This document shows positions 34,501 to 45,566 of a DNA stretch of 64,000 nt, piece by piece. The position numbers and the translations under genes are program-made. The notes below the pieces were generated by a model, which saw nothing but the letters and a program-made list of their open reading frames with translations, had not been told where the DNA came from and did not search any database. Source of the stretch: Asterias amurensis (Eukaryota > Echinodermata > Asteroidea > Forcipulatida > Asteriidae); assembly GCF_032118995.1 (NCBI RefSeq), contig NC_092648.1, positions 883,001-947,000 of the forward strand. Reading direction: 5' to 3'. The stretch's first letter is position 1, and the number at the start of each line of letters is the position of its first letter.

Positions 34501-37500
34501 GAACCCTTACTCTATAGTTGAACCATCACCCATATGGTTTTCATGGTTAAACAAATAACTCATATTTTGTGGGTAGTGCAGAAGGGTAAATGAGCTATAC
34601 TTTAATTTTAGAAGACAATTTTAAGGTTCAATAATAGCCACTTTTAAACAAAACTCAGGGGAAAAGTCACATCTTGGCAGGAATTTCCATTTGATAAACC
34701 CTCTTTAACACAGGCTCTGTGTGACATTTATATGGCTCTAAATGTCAGTTTGCTTGCTCCACGCGCCTCCAACTTGTTTAATCTTAAATTATTCAGGGTT
34801 ACAACATTGAATCAAAGTCATTGCCATAGTAACGGTTACGTAGGAATTTCCATTGTCAGCTTTTTTGCAATCCTTCAAGAGTCTCCACACTCTGTCTTTT
34901 CTGGTTTTCTTTCATCTGTTTTTGGCTTTTCTGTGCATTTATTTTTGTATAAATCAAATAAAGGTTTAAGTCAGTATTTGGTAAAAGGGTCTCCATATTC
35001 ACCAGAGACTTAAACACAAGGTGTCCAAACTGCTCACTTACAACACATTTACATGTAAATGACATATAAAACAGGATGGCCAAATTTAAAACAGGGTGTC
35101 CAAAAGATACCCCTCTGGCTAACACTATGCATCGAGTCTATTTTTGTAAGTTAAATTTGATATTATGTAATTTTTGTTTTGTTTGTACCGTTTGTTTATG
35201 TGTGATAGTAAGAAATGAAACAAAATCTATGAAAATACAATTTACTTGACAAATGTTCAGCTTCACTTATACCCGTTATCATCACTGACGCAAAATCTTA
35301 GCAACCTTGTATAAAAATTGCTAATTGCATTTGACTGTTGGTTAAACAAGATCCATACCCTCTCTCTATTCACTGTCCTGAAATGATCCATTAATCAGAA
35401 AGAAACAATATAAAGGCAGAGTGACCTTGTCATTTTTTTAATGGAGGTTTATTTATGGAAGCTGCATCTGCCCAGGGGACAGTTTATATATATTTCTGAA
35501 GGCAACACTGATTATTGAGACGCCAAGTCGCAATAACTAAAACAACTTCAAAAACTGCTACATGTACTTCATGGAGGCAACAAACGCGATTGCCTCTGTG
35601 CCCCCTGGTCATTTTCTTGGTGCTCCAGTAGAAATTTAGTTTAGGCATTTTCTCCTTGGTAAATGCCACCTTATGAGGAAATTGTGACTGTCTACTGGCT
35701 CCAGAGTATTTCAAGGGCACCAAGGCAATGACGAAGGGCATGGAGGCAATCGCCTTTGTTGCCTCTGTGAAGTATCAGGCCTGTTTTCATAGTTCATACA
35801 ATCTCACTCCAGCCGTTGATTTCACAAAACTCTTCCTAACTTAAGACTAATCCTAGGACTTGGGATGAGTCCCAACCCTGCACTGTAGCATGCAGACCTT
35901 AAGACTTAGACTCGGCCTAAGTTAGGACGAGTACTCAACTCGAGATAAGAGTCCTAACTCATTGTGAAATCGACGGTTGGACCTTGTCATTTAAAATTCT
36001 GAAAGAGTGAATCAGGCTTAGGATCTGACCATTTTGAAAGCACCATAGAGCAAGCTTCTTGGTGTATGGAAGGGGGAAGCACTCAGCAGCTTAACTAGGT
36101 CAAGGTGATATCACAGGCTATAAATGTCAGTCAATGACAGTAATCAGCAGAAAGATGACGTCCCTCGTTACTGATTGTCTTTCATTAATTGCCATCCTTG
36201 TTTACATCAAGTAAAGGTTAAAACCTGATGTATATTAACATTGATGTAAATGATGACGTCTTTCCTAAATCATGTCATCTTCAGAGTTTTACTGTCCCTC
36301 GGTCCTCCCTCAGTCTCGTAAGAAGCCTGGCACCACCTCCTTAGATATACCATCATCATCTTTAAGACATGTCGCTGTACATCATTCAGATACTTTAACT
36401 GTAGTTGACTGCCTTTAAACCCATCATCTATGTCCCTCAGTCCTCTTCATCTGAAGCTTGACACCGCCTCCTTACATGTACCATCATCATCTTTAAGACA
36501 TGCAGCTGTATATCATTCAGACACTTTAAAGGAGTTGGTGTATGGAAGCGAATTTATGACCAATGTCGCTTTAAAGCGTGAAGGAATAACATCATGTCCC
36601 ACCATTGGAGGACACTGGACATTTCTAGTCTATGGAAACATAAAGGCCTTGAACTGGGAATGATGAAATTCAATAAACAGATGGTACATAGGATCATTCT
36701 GATATGAATTATGAATATGGATTTTATTCTGTATTCAGCGATGACTGTATTGTTCCAGTTCATCTAACAGTATGGGATTAGCAATATAAACAGACAGCTC
36801 TGTGTCAAAATATGTATTTTCAGTTAGCCTTGGAAGGGTAAAAACATAATGGAATATTACCTGTTAAAGTGTATGATTTTGTTTCCCTCAACCATAAAGC
36901 AATTAACATGATAAGCTACAGCTACAGGGTACATGTAGGGTTCCCCGAAATAAGGTCAAGACTTCATATACAGTACTCATATGGGTTAATGTGGCAGGCT
37001 GCCAATGGTGCCCTTGCTGCCTGCAGCTTAAACCTGTTGTACCCGCAGTGTTCACAATTCAGCTGTATATAAGGGTGATTACCCTCCCAAATTGTTAGTA
37101 TCATTATAAGATCGTAGAATACCGCAGTATTATTCTTGATAGTTGCCATATACCTAGGTAATCTCATCCACCATTTTCAAAAATCTAATCACCCCCCCCC
37201 CAGATATCAATTGATCAGACTTGTTTCCCCTTTGCCCACCCTCCCCTCCCCAGATCAACTGATCAGACTTCTTTCCCCTTTGCCCAGACCTCATCTTGTT
37301 TTCACACCAAAAGTCCCCCTTGCTGATGGCTCTATCTTCACAAAATGTCCTTGTGGATTAGCTTTTCTAAAGAATCATATCTCAGAAGACTGCTGTCTTA
37401 TTCCCACCTCTACCACCTTCTTTAGACTTCCAGAAGATGCTTGTATATTTGGTTTGCGGTAACACCATGTGTATTGCTGGGTAGATCGTGTTCTTTTGAG

Positions 37501-40375
37501 AACTTGTCTTGCTTTATGTTCTACTGCCGTGGATTTTTCAGAATTCATAAGACGTAGATTTTCAGAATTCTGTAAATTTTTCAGTTCTGAAAGGAACTGT
37601 CATGCTTATTCGGCTAGGACACTTCTTCGCTAGTAGATGCTCATTGTTTAATCTAGTTTCTTTGGTCATTATTATTCAGGTTGAATTAGCAGTTGAAGAC
37701 ATAGAGACCATCTTGAACACCCTGATCTACGATGGTAAGGTGGAGATGACAGTCTCATTAAGAACAGGTGCAACGTCTTCCGGAACACCAGGTCAGGTCA
37801 AACTTTATCGAGCCATCCAGCCATTGACCCAGTCTGCTGGACTCATGAAAGTCCCTTGTGGAGTCTGCCCAGTAAGTTCGCACAAACTCTTTCAAATTCT
37901 CTCTAGAATTGTGCATTAATTGTGTGTAATGATGGCTAGGAAGATGAGATGGGATATTTGATAAAACATTCTTTCTGTATATTGAATGCTTCTGAACCCA
38001 ATTGACCTGCAATAGAAATCAAGAATGTATTTTCTTTGAATCCTAGCCGAGTAGGTAGCCTATTGATTTTTGGAAAGCTTTAAGTTTTCTATACACCTCT
38101 TGTCACACCTTGATGTAAGGGTGGCCTCTGATTCTGCCAAAAGCTCCCTTGAAATAAACCCAACTTTCCATATTCTGATGGACAAAATTAAAATGAAAAC
38201 CTGATAATTGAATGTTGAATGTAATTCAAAACATCTCCCTAATTGTTGACACATAATATCCCAGATCGCAAAATGCAAATCTTGGCAACTCATGTCAATT
38301 GCACATTCTGTGACTGGTGTCCTGCCCATTTCCGCTTGGCACTTTAGCAGGAGATTGTTAAGCAATATATGGTCTACTTTATGCATCTCTATGGGCAATG
38401 GACCATGGTCTATGTGAACTCCTTGTACATTGTAGTTCTAGTGGTTCATATTTGTTACATGTAGGTTGAGTGAAGTCAAACCAGCTTGATATCACTTTTA
38501 CTGCTCTAAATAGTCTGTACATTTAGCTTATTTTGTTTTCTCCTTAAATATTCAACCCTTTTCAAGTTGAAATTAAATCCTATTCTAGCCATGTTATCGG
38601 TTATTTAAAGAATGCGTAGGAGTATTTATAACCCAATAGTACTGACAATTCTAGCTTCATAGTAGAGTGTGAATGTGATAAATGTACATAGTGACAATGT
38701 TTGAGCAGGTTGTTTTGACTGGCTATGTCCACATGCAACGCAGCTGTTTTATTACAATCTTTATATCGATGCATTATGAATTGATGTTTTTAACTGGACA
38801 GAGATATAATAAAGGATAATATATTGAAGTAGGAATTAATCAACTCACTGGAATGAACACCTTGGGGGTGTATTACTACAGTAGTGGCACACGCAGTGCC
38901 CCTCTCCCAACCCTTGGGGCATATGGGTACTCTTTCAATTGTGTGTTTTTTATTTGTGTCTCATAGGGGCAAGTGAGGGGCAAGGGTTTTGCTCCTGCCC
39001 CGCCCCCACACCACTGAGAAACTGATTGTCAATGTTGGGTTTTTGAATTATTTATTTCTAACCATATTGTATATGAGGGCATACAATTCATTTAGGGGAG
39101 GGACATTGAAAATAATCGGAGGGGCACATCCCCCTCTTTGAGAGCCATACAAAATTGATTCAGAAAAGGTTGTTTAATCCAAAAACAAAATGCACTTTTC
39201 AACATGTTTACAGCAAGTTGCTTCTCTCAGACTATTTTGGTCTTATCAAGAAGGGGTTAGAGATGCTATAACATAAGCCCTGTGTTTGTTGAGTTGTCTG
39301 AGGGTAAAAGTCAAACAGTCATCACTGCCGAGTCTCAGTCGTGACAGTGCATGCATATGAAACACGTACCTGTACAACTTGAACCTGTCCATGGTACACT
39401 GTATAGTGCATGCTGTGTTTGTTTGTGGTTTCGACAGTAAATAAGGTTGCTATGGGTACCTCACCAGTAATAGGTTTAACTTTGTGGTATGATCTTGATG
39501 AAATATAATCAGTTGAACTTGAAGAGATTGGCAGTGTTTTTGGAGTGGAATTTGGTGTTTTGTCAACAAAGCTTTGTTAAGTCAACAATGAGCCTTAAAA
39601 AGTAACAATGCCAGTTTTATCTTCTTCTTTTGCAAGTTGCCAAAGGTCACTGCACGTTTTTTGTTGGTAATTTGTTTCCACAAGTGACTAACACACCGCA
39701 ATACTGGTGTACTGATAAGCAAACTTTGTTGAAGTTGTTCTTGTTGATTATCCTGAATGAACACTTTTTTTTTGCCCAGTAACTTCAACATTAATTTGTT
39801 CATCATGATAAAGTTTCAAAGTTACTTTTTGAAACATTGCTTGTCCTGCTTTCTTGGCAGAGGCAATGGAAGCTATTTCATTTGTTAATAATTAGTTTTA
39901 TACAATTTTGTAAAAATAAATTGTAAAATTTAGTTTAAGTCTGGTTAAATTTATGTATGAGAATGAGAGTTTTTCTTTCTGACTTGTTTTTGTAAATATC
40001 TGATATTGTCAAAACATGACAGCTCGTTTGAAATAATGGCTGTGGCTGCTGAATGTGTCGTAGCACCTTGTTAACCCTTATAAGGTGCTACATAATTGGG
40101 TCCCAAAATTCATAACTTTAATAACCTGTCTTTTTGTAAAAGTATTCTAAATGCCTTGAGTACCTTCCTAGATACAAGCTCTATATGAGACTTTGATATT
40201 ATTTTTTTCTAGTGGCCTGTTTCCTTTGTATACAGATTACACCATGTTATTTTGTAAGACCTGGTGTTAATCCCATGTATTATTCCCTTCCCCCTAGGTG
40301 TTCAGTCAGTGTTATGAAGGAGGAACTATATCGCCATCTACGTGTGTCTATATGAAAGAATGGATGGATTACTGA
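19569..40375 (+). CDS. POLR3F: RNA polymerase III subunit RPC6 (POLR3F), complete
   Basis: Exons: 19569-19630, 20439-20556, 21446-21513, 21932-22112, 22629-22772, 23490-23597, 37680-37871, 40298-40375 (TGA 40373-40375). All phases join to 316 aa, the same length as the human protein. The N-terminal half carries the tandem winged-helix segments; highly conserved stretches include YQIIEDAGNKGIW and DRSVTGGAWYSDQDFESEFV. The C-terminus holds C287, C290, C296 and C307, the four cysteines that bind a 4Fe-4S cluster in human RPC6. Known role: part of the Pol III-specific RPC3-RPC6-RPC7 heterotrimer needed for promoter opening and contact with TFIIIB. The seventh intron (23598-37679) is 14 kb and packed with repeats; the Fe-S cysteines are split between the last two exons (C287/C290 and C296/C307). 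Confidence 0.97.
20709..20905. mobile_element. 197-bp MITE with 15-bp perfect TIRs (copy 1)
   Basis: The ends are CAATAGACCGATCCA and TGGATCGGTCTATTG, perfect inverse complements. The interior has palindromic cacgtgttcttgctcacacgtg. It lies in the POLR3F intron between exons 20439-20556 and 21446-21513. A related copy is at 22.92 kb. Confidence 0.9.
21735..21825 (+). mobile_element. tRNA-derived SINE fragment
   Basis: It contains cccaggcggtagagtgctgg (D-arm/A-box-like) and ggttcaagtcctg (B-box-like) about 40 bp later. No cloverleaf acceptor stem is visible. It sits in a POLR3F intron. Confidence 0.5.
22205..22411 (-). mobile_element. tRNA-derived SINE, inverted
   Basis: The reverse strand reads gggcggtcaggttggcctag then tggtatcttgccttgccttcc, the same head as the SINE at 33.43 kb, followed by a B-box-like tggtttgaaac. 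The tail shares the ttctccatgggg/ctttccttgtcttctc end with that copy. Confidence 0.7.
22918..23123. mobile_element. MITE related to the 20.71-kb element (copy 2)
   Basis: It begins atagaccgatc and ends gatcggtgtattgc, with the same interior (gctccgccccattgcgta, cacgtgttcttgctcacacg, gggcggagcctaa). It lies in the POLR3F intron between exons 22629-22772 and 23490-23597. It has diverged from copy 1 by substitutions and an inserted segment. Confidence 0.85.
23265..23405 (+). mobile_element. Repeat of the 'caggcctg/catggaggcaa' family
   Basis: It shares tgaaacttcat, ggcaaggccattttcatttt, gaaacttttgaaggggcacc and a terminal ggcatcagaggc phrase with segments near 8.4, 8.7, 29.4, 30.2, 35.6 and 53.9 kb. 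Non-coding. Confidence 0.5.
26080..26258 (+). mobile_element. Possible LINE 3' tail
   Basis: It ends gtggaaataaatgttctgtt, very like gaacggaaataaatgtcttc at 63.79 kb, each followed by a simple AAT-rich tail. This looks like the shared 3' end of a non-LTR retroelement. No reverse transcriptase fragment is visible. Confidence 0.4.
26429..26817. mobile_element. Inverted-repeat element, GGCAGTGGACACTATTGG family, full length
   Basis: It starts ttaaagacacttgacactat and ends accaatagtgtccactgcct then ttaa. A segment of about 47 bp near the left end (gacactattggtaattgtca onward) is tandemly duplicated. The interior carries the tctgaggtctcgaaatcaaa phrase typical of the family. Confidence 0.85.
28581..28714. 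mobile_element. 134-bp MITE with GAAGTATGAACC termini
   Basis: The ends are aagcccggttcatacttc and gaagtatgaaccaggctt, inverse complements with one mismatch. It has no coding capacity. Confidence 0.85.
29419..29580. mobile_element. 162-bp 'CAGGCCTG' element
   Basis: It is bounded at both ends by the 8-bp palindrome caggcctg. The interior is cctccatgccccctggtcaa followed by two related tgccttggtgccctt phrases. Similar DNA, often inverted, recurs at 8.4, 8.7, 23.3, 30.2, 35.6 and 53.9 kb. Confidence 0.7.
30209..30380 (-). mobile_element. 'CAGGCCTG' element, inverted copy
   Basis: The reverse complement of the 29.42-kb unit: tttcaagggcaccaaggcaa, gaccagggggcatggaggca and gaagtatcaggcctg are all present. 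Confidence 0.7.
31315..31533. mobile_element. 219-bp MITE with GGACCCTTCCCATGAAATATG termini
   Basis: The left end ggacccttcccatgaaatat is mirrored on the right by atatttcatgggaagggtc. The centre holds a strong palindrome (gacgcgcaatcgcgtctgcg). Confidence 0.9.
31794..32849. mobile_element. 1.06-kb element with GGTGTTCGG ends and internal direct repeats
   Basis: The terminal inverted sequences are ggtgttcgg (31794) and ccgaacacc (to 32849). Inside, two diverged direct repeats of about 270 bp (31881-32135 and 32551-32834) share gcttgtatgaacctgaaact-like, aatgatgacgtcatcgatga-like and catatcttgagaac phrases. A third, partial unit sits between them. A long T run is at 31827-31850. No transposase is visible. 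Confidence 0.75.
33431..33660 (+). mobile_element. tRNA-derived SINE, best-preserved copy
   Basis: The head ggtcgggttggcgtagtggt (A box), followed by a B box ggttcaaatcccacc about 45 bp later, then a tRNA-unrelated body (gtatgtggataaggttttca, gtgggttttccctgca). Related heads occur at 1.5, 2.28 and 22.2 kb. Confidence 0.8.
34395..34482 (-). mobile_element. tRNA-Leu-like SINE relic
   Basis: The reverse strand reads gggtggtcatggcttagcgg, then an anticodon-arm-like segment and gtgtgggttcgagtcctg (B box). It is a diverged relative of the copy at 56.85 kb. Confidence 0.5.
35575..35785 (-). mobile_element. 'CAGGCCTG' family element
   Basis: It contains cctctgtgccccctggtcat in the first part and, inverted, tttcaagggcaccaaggcaa, gggcatggaggcaat and gaagtatcaggcctg in the second. 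The two halves make it partly palindromic. Confidence 0.6.
35813..35976. mobile_element. 164-bp MITE with CCGTTGATTTCACAA termini
   Basis: Left ccgttgatttcacaa and right ttgtgaaatcgacgg are inverse complements with one mismatch. Inner arms also pair (cttcctaacttaagac with cctaagttaggac). Confidence 0.8.
37440..37520 (+). mobile_element. Fragment of the 'ggtttgcggtaacaccat' repeat
   Basis: The phrase 'tttggtttgcggtaacacca' followed by gctgggtagatcgtgttctt and aacttgtcttgct recurs in part at 21.57, 48.25 and 49.89 kb. It lies at the 3' end of the long POLR3F intron. Confidence 0.5.
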
Positions 40376-40534
40376 GCATCAAGGTAAAGACTTGATGGAA
40401 GATGAGATGACCTCCTTAAGGCGATGCTCATTAAGGATTCAAGGACAACCTCTTGGTCAGTGAGGTACATGAGGAAATCGAAATGCCTTCAAGATGCCTC
40501 CAATCCAAGTAGGACGTGATCTGTGATAGAACAG

Positions 40535-40700
40535 TGCAGGCCTTGAATTTCACTCTTGAAGGAGCGCAGCAATTTACCTCTGGTAAGCAGGACTTTGTTG
40601 AGGACAATTTTAATTTGTGTTGGAACTTTGTGAAAAAGGACACCGCAGCAAAAGCTCATGGCACAACGGGTGTTGTGGGTTATTTTGAGACCTGCAGTGC
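40535..40700 (+). mobile_element. Dispersed repeat inside the POLR3F 3' UTR
   Basis: It shares gcagcaatttacctctggta-like, caccgcagcaaaagctc and gtgttgtgggttattttgag phrases with the element at 15.28 kb. If the polyadenylation signal at 41.15 kb is used, this repeat is part of the POLR3F transcript. Confidence 0.5.
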
Positions 40701-41149
40701 AAGAAGTGGGAATTGCTTTTGAGTTTATGAGAAGAAAACTCACAGTGCTTCATAAAGGATGCTAGCACAGACTTTTGAACCCATGTGTCAACATCATCAA
40801 ATTACTATTGGGGAGGGGCAACAACAGTATCGTCATGAGCGCCTCACATAGCAATTCTGATAAAAGTTTGATTGGATAGGCAGGAAAACCTTTACCTGCT
40901 AAATGAGATTGAGACTTGCCCTAGTCCTCTGGGGGTCGTTAGAATGAGGTTTACATCCTCAGCGTCTACAAAGGTCAAAGGTGAAAAAGGTTGACCTGAC
41001 TGATGCTCTTGGATCCGGCTCAAGCATCATAACAACGACTGCCACGCAGTAAAAGAGGGGACATTTTATTGACCTTAGACACAAAGGATTGTTAATTTTA
41101 CTTTTTGACATTATTGCCCGGAGTCTGCAAGTCTTTATCATGTATTTAA

Positions 41150-41155
41150 AATAAA
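41150..41155 (+). terminator. Candidate POLR3F polyadenylation signal (AATAAA)
   Basis: A perfect AATAAA lies 775 bp after the POLR3F stop codon. The intervening 3' UTR contains a dispersed repeat at about 40.54-40.70 kb. Position and motif only; not proven. Confidence 0.5.
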
Positions 41156-41783
41156 TATGTACCTTCTAAAGGTTGATATGAACTTTTAGTTTAAGGATTA
41201 ATGGAAAGGTTGAAACTATTAAAATACTTTAAAAAAGCCAAATCAATTTGTTTCTTTTATTGTATTCTTTTCTAGGTCTACATCTAAATGTGGGAATTTT
41301 AGTTGTGAGTGAAGGAAACACTTTATGTTTTAAATGAGTCCTTTTCTTTTTTTAATTTAAAGCATTATGAAGAAGTGGATTTGCTTATTGCTAACCACAC
41401 TTAAGTGAGGAACAAAATGTTATGATGAGTTGTTGCTTCTCTATTTTAATTTTTACCTCAGAAGCAAAGAAGATCATTGGTGCATTTCAGAACAATTTTG
41501 AAATGTTGGAACAAAAAGTTGTACACCAATTACAAGGAACACTTTGGAAAGGTAAATATCAGAATATAATGAATCTTATAGAATATTTTGTTATTTATTA
41601 TTTAATAAATGAAAACCCAAAGGCACAAAAATGTAAAACATTTTGAGATGTTTATTTTGGTCGGTCAAAACATTTTTGTGGAAAACACATTCAAATCTTT
41701 ACACCTTGACTATTCTTAATGAGTCCGAAAAATATGCCTTCTCACAACCAAAATAGTGAAACAACTAAGTGTATACCCTGGGC

Positions 41784-42163
41784 TTAAACGGAAGGTACAC
41801 TATTGGTAATTGTCAAAGACCAGTCTTCTCACTTGGTGTATCCCAACATAAGCATAAAATAACAAGCCTGTGAAAATTTGGGCTCAATCGGTCATCGAAG
41901 TTGCGAGAAAATGATGAAAGAAAAAACACCCTTGTTGGACGAATTTGTGTGCTTTCAGATGGGAATAAAATACTTCTAGCTATTAATAAGTCTTTTAATA
42001 TTTTAGTGAGAAATTACCTCTTTCTCAAAAACTATGTTACTTCAGAGGGAGTCGTTTCCCACAATGTTTTATACTATCAACAGCTCTCCAATGCTCGTTA
42101 CCAAGTCAGCTTTTAAGTTAATACTTGTTTTGAGTAATTACCGAACGTGTACCTTCCCTTTAA
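41784..42163. mobile_element. Inverted-repeat element, GGCAGTGGACACTATTGG family, diverged termini
   Basis: It starts ttaaacggaaggtacactat and ends ccgaacgtgtaccttccctt then taa. The interior matches the family: gtcatcgaagttgcgagaaa, gtgtgctttcagatgg, acttcagagggagtcgtttc. Confidence 0.8.
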
Positions 42164-42169
42164 CATCAC

Positions 42170-43250
42170 AGAGCTGCTCAAATTGCTTAACAAATTCTAC
42201 TTACAGGACACTAATCATGGATGGTACATATTTTGCCCAATAACTATATTCTAAAGAGCATAATTTGGTGTGCTTAGTGCTTTTTTGTGAAATTGGTCCT
42301 TGGTATTTATTGTATCTGATTGGATTTAGGTCACTATGTTTATAACTGTTTCTCTTGCAAAGGGGCTTTGTGAATATCTAATTAAACTTAAATCCTCTTT
42401 AAAGTCACACTGGGTTGAAAATATATGCGTGAATCTAAATGTGTTTTAATTGAATCTCTATTCGACCCTGATGATGAATCTATTGGATTATTATAAAGTG
42501 CCTGTCCTCTATTTGTACAGGTACATTTTATTACATTATGAATGTTGTAAATGATTCATAAACCCAGTAGACAGGGGTTGGGTTTAGTGTATGAAATTGT
42601 AATATTTACTCAAATTGATGAAAGTCTAAAGCTAGTCGCTATTGACCAACTGAGTGCACAATTTGACTTTAACTGCAACTACAGAAACTTGTTTAGATTA
42701 CTGAGTTGTTCTTGGTATAATGGTTGTATTTGTTACTTCAATGGTAGCTCTATCAAGTGTAGCTTAGTTTACAAACAGATTACCGTAAGGGTTTCTACTT
42801 TCTTATGTGCTTGGTGTATCCATACGTTGCCCAAACAGTAGCCAATTATTCGAGGCCAGTTATTTGGAAAAGACTATATACATAAGCCAAAGGGTAGTGT
42901 TGATACAAAAGTTGTCAGGGGTACCACTGTTGAGTGCCGGTGTGTTGTGAGTCGTCTTGGAGACCTAACAATTGGCCTATAATCAATCAAGCACGATGTC
43001 CCAAAGCTCTCTGTGGGGTCGGTTAGGTGTTGAATATTCATATAGGTACGTCACTCTGATTTGGAGGTATGAATAAATAACAAGTTAATGAGACGTTAAA
43101 TCAGTTCATTTCCCTTCCTCTATGGGTCAAACGAGAATTGGAAATAAATACATTTTTAAGTACACGAGTTTGTTAAAACCCCAAGCAGGAAATCTAGCCC
43201 ATTTTAAATCAAATGGTGTGCTCCCCACTCGTATAGACCTCCTGTGTATA
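42170..43250. other. Intergenic DNA between POLR3F and arginine kinase; nothing recognised
   Basis: There are short AT-rich open frames without recognisable homology and no obvious repeat boundaries. Confidence 0.5.
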
Positions 43251-43289
43251 CGTACATATTAACACGAACCCGTTATGTACCGGAGCTGC

Positions 43290-43488
43290 TCAGCTATTCA
43301 TTGGCCAACGAGCTTCCCTCATTTGCATAAGGTGTGATTGGCATTTACCGTGGCCTGCAAAACAGGCTTCCCCTGCGTCGGTTTGCATCGATGTTCGTCG
43401 TCAGCGTATGCCTAGCGATATTAGCATTCAGTCGGGAACACTACTGATAAACGGGCTAGCTCTATACAGACATCCTTAGCATTTACCG
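43290..43488 (+). promoter_or_regulatory. Candidate arginine kinase promoter and non-coding first exon
   Basis: This cluster holds two CCAAT motifs in reverse (attggccaac near 43299, gattggc near 43338) and an octamer ATTTGCAT (about 43320). It is followed by a GC-richer stretch ending at a strong splice donor (atttaccg/gtaagaatt, exon end 43488). The arginine kinase start codon sits in an exon with its own upstream acceptor (47540), so a non-coding first exon is required. This is one of two candidates; transcription start and exon limits are inference. Confidence 0.4.
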
Positions 43489-44474
43489 GTAAGAATTATT
43501 TCATTTTCATATATATTTTTTCCGGAATGATAAAATGCAGCAGATAAGGCCATGGTTAATCTCAATGTGGGTGAGAATTTACGGAGAATATTGAACCTTG
43601 CACTTGAGTGACGTTACATTCCATCCTATGGCAAGCGGCGTACAGAATAACACATTGATTGATGTTCATATTTCATGAGTTCGGCGAATCTTACACCTCA
43701 AAGGAATACATCTTAATCTTGTTAATCACTAAGAAAGAAACATGATTACATCTTCCTGTTGATGAAATATTATTCAAAGTAATGTAAGACGATAACATTT
43801 TCAGCTGTCATCGGTGCAGAACATTGTGTAGGAGAAGGAAATACTAGATTTAGTAGACGTGGAACTATTGGATTATGGCTTTCTATGCACATAGCAGACT
43901 ACATGAGCGTTGAATAGAGGAAGCGTTGGCCAGCTTTCATTCTCTTTCTTATTATTGATCTCGAAGAATTCCATCTTAAACAGCTGAAAGGTCTCGGCAT
44001 AATGTGATGTTGTCCCGTATAGCGTGCTATGGTTGTTTCAGTCGGCCAGTTTCATCTTTACATCGCCAAGTGCATAGTATTATAATCAATGGAGTGTGAG
44101 TTGTTGTTTGTCACTTCTCTGTTCGCATTCCTCTTCACAGAATAACGGTGTTGTGGTTAAGTTCTTGAAAAGACGATGTCACCTTGGCGTTTTTGAAAAG
44201 ACCGCCATTTGCAATCCTAGAGCAAAACATAATTTTATTACCTCGTTAAATGTTTGTCGGGTCATAAAAAGTGAGAGACGGTGTTGGAACATAGAATTAG
44301 GCCTATACAGTTTTACAGTTTTTAAATTGCAAAACAAATTGTTAATGTCCTGACGTTTCGACCCTAGCAGAGTCTTTCTCGAATGAACAGTTTAATGGCC
44401 TGACGTTTATGTGTTTAAATTGCTGGCTTTTGGGCGAGTATTTTTCGTAACGTATTGATTGGTTTTACATCCAA

Positions 44475-44700
44475 TACTTTTTCTCTTGCTAGGAAGCATT
44501 TAAAATTCCCGTTTAGTCTAGCTCAATGGTTTTTAATTGCTGTAGTATTATTCTGAAAAATAATGTGTGTATATTTCACTCTCGCATTTGTTTTACATTT
44601 TGATTTATTTTTCCTGCTTAGAACTTTTAAAATTCCCGTTTATTCTAGCTGAATGCTTTTTGATTGTTGTAGTATTATTCATTTGTTCAAAATGTGTGAG
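44475..44700 (+). repeat. Tandem duplication, unit about 150 bp, two copies
   Basis: 'tttaaaattcccgtttagtc' with tagctcaatg...gtagtattattc is repeated as 'tttaaaattcccgtttattc' with tagctgaatg...gtagtattattc. It lies in the putative first intron of arginine kinase. Confidence 0.8.
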
Positions 44701-45416
44701 GGTGCCTTTTATGTGGGTGTTTTACGTCTAGTTTTACGTTTAATTTGCAATTTGTTGATGTCAACCGGCACCGGTGACCTGTACGGGTCCAGTTTCACCC
44801 TTGACGCCATTTTAGCGTCTCATATCCATGGAAACATAATAACGTTTAGAGGTCAAGTTGGATCCTCAAACTGTCGGTCACAAAATAGCTTGGTTTGGAC
44901 TCTCAATCTGGGTTGGCTATGACCTCACGAATTATTAATGTTAATTCGAAGTTTAACCGAGTTGAAAACAAATGATTTGAAGAACAAAAATTTGCGGCTA
45001 AAATTATCGATTTACTCATTGCCACAGGTTTTTGTTGTTTGGGTATTTGTTTGTCTGTTCTATAAAACATGTTTGGGAGAGAAAATTATATCTACTATGT
45101 TATGCCTTTTTACTTCGTTCTGCTCTGCTGTCTGCAGTGGCGCGGTCATAAAGACAAATCACTATTGTTTTATGGTTTTGGTTTTGGTTTTTTACATTTT
45201 CACAATTGGATACGATAGATAAAATGTATGTATACTTCATGTGTAACCTACTTCACCGGTATCCATGCGTAATGAATTTACTATTTTAGTTTATTGTCAA
45301 AGAGACTCAACTAAACACGGCTAGTGTGTGTTCAATGCTTCATTCACAACGTGTTTAGACAGTCAATAGTGTAAAATAGCCAGAAGCGAAGTTGGGACAA
45401 TTACAGGGTCACTATG

Positions 45417-45566
45417 GGTGCGTTCGTCTAGCTCCTCTGGGTCGACCCCGGTGTGTGGTGTTTTTTTTTTCCAGGACAAACGTGTGCAGATAATGACCCA
45501 CGTTCGTCCTGGAAAAAAAACCCGCCACACAACGGGGTCGACCCAGGGAAGCTAAACAAACGCACC
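45417..45566. mobile_element. 150-bp hairpin MITE with GGTGCGTTCGT ends
   Basis: The arms ggtgcgttcgtctagct and agctaaacaaacgcacc, and ctgggtcgaccccg paired with cggggtcgaccca, form a near-complete hairpin. The inner arms tttccaggacaaacgtg and cacgttcgtcctggaaa also pair. Non-coding. Confidence 0.9.

Larger units (their letters stand above)
23598..37679. other. Seventh POLR3F intron: 14 kb, repeats only
   Basis: No conserved coding segment is recognisable on either strand; the open frames present are short and composition-driven. Contents include several MITEs (26.4, 28.6, 29.4, 30.2, 31.3, 35.8 kb), the 1.06-kb element at 31.8-32.8 kb, SINEs at 33.4 and 34.4 kb, a LINE-like tail at 26.1-26.25 kb and poly-G/poly-C runs near 24.01, 26.36 and 37.19 kb. 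Confidence 0.75.
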
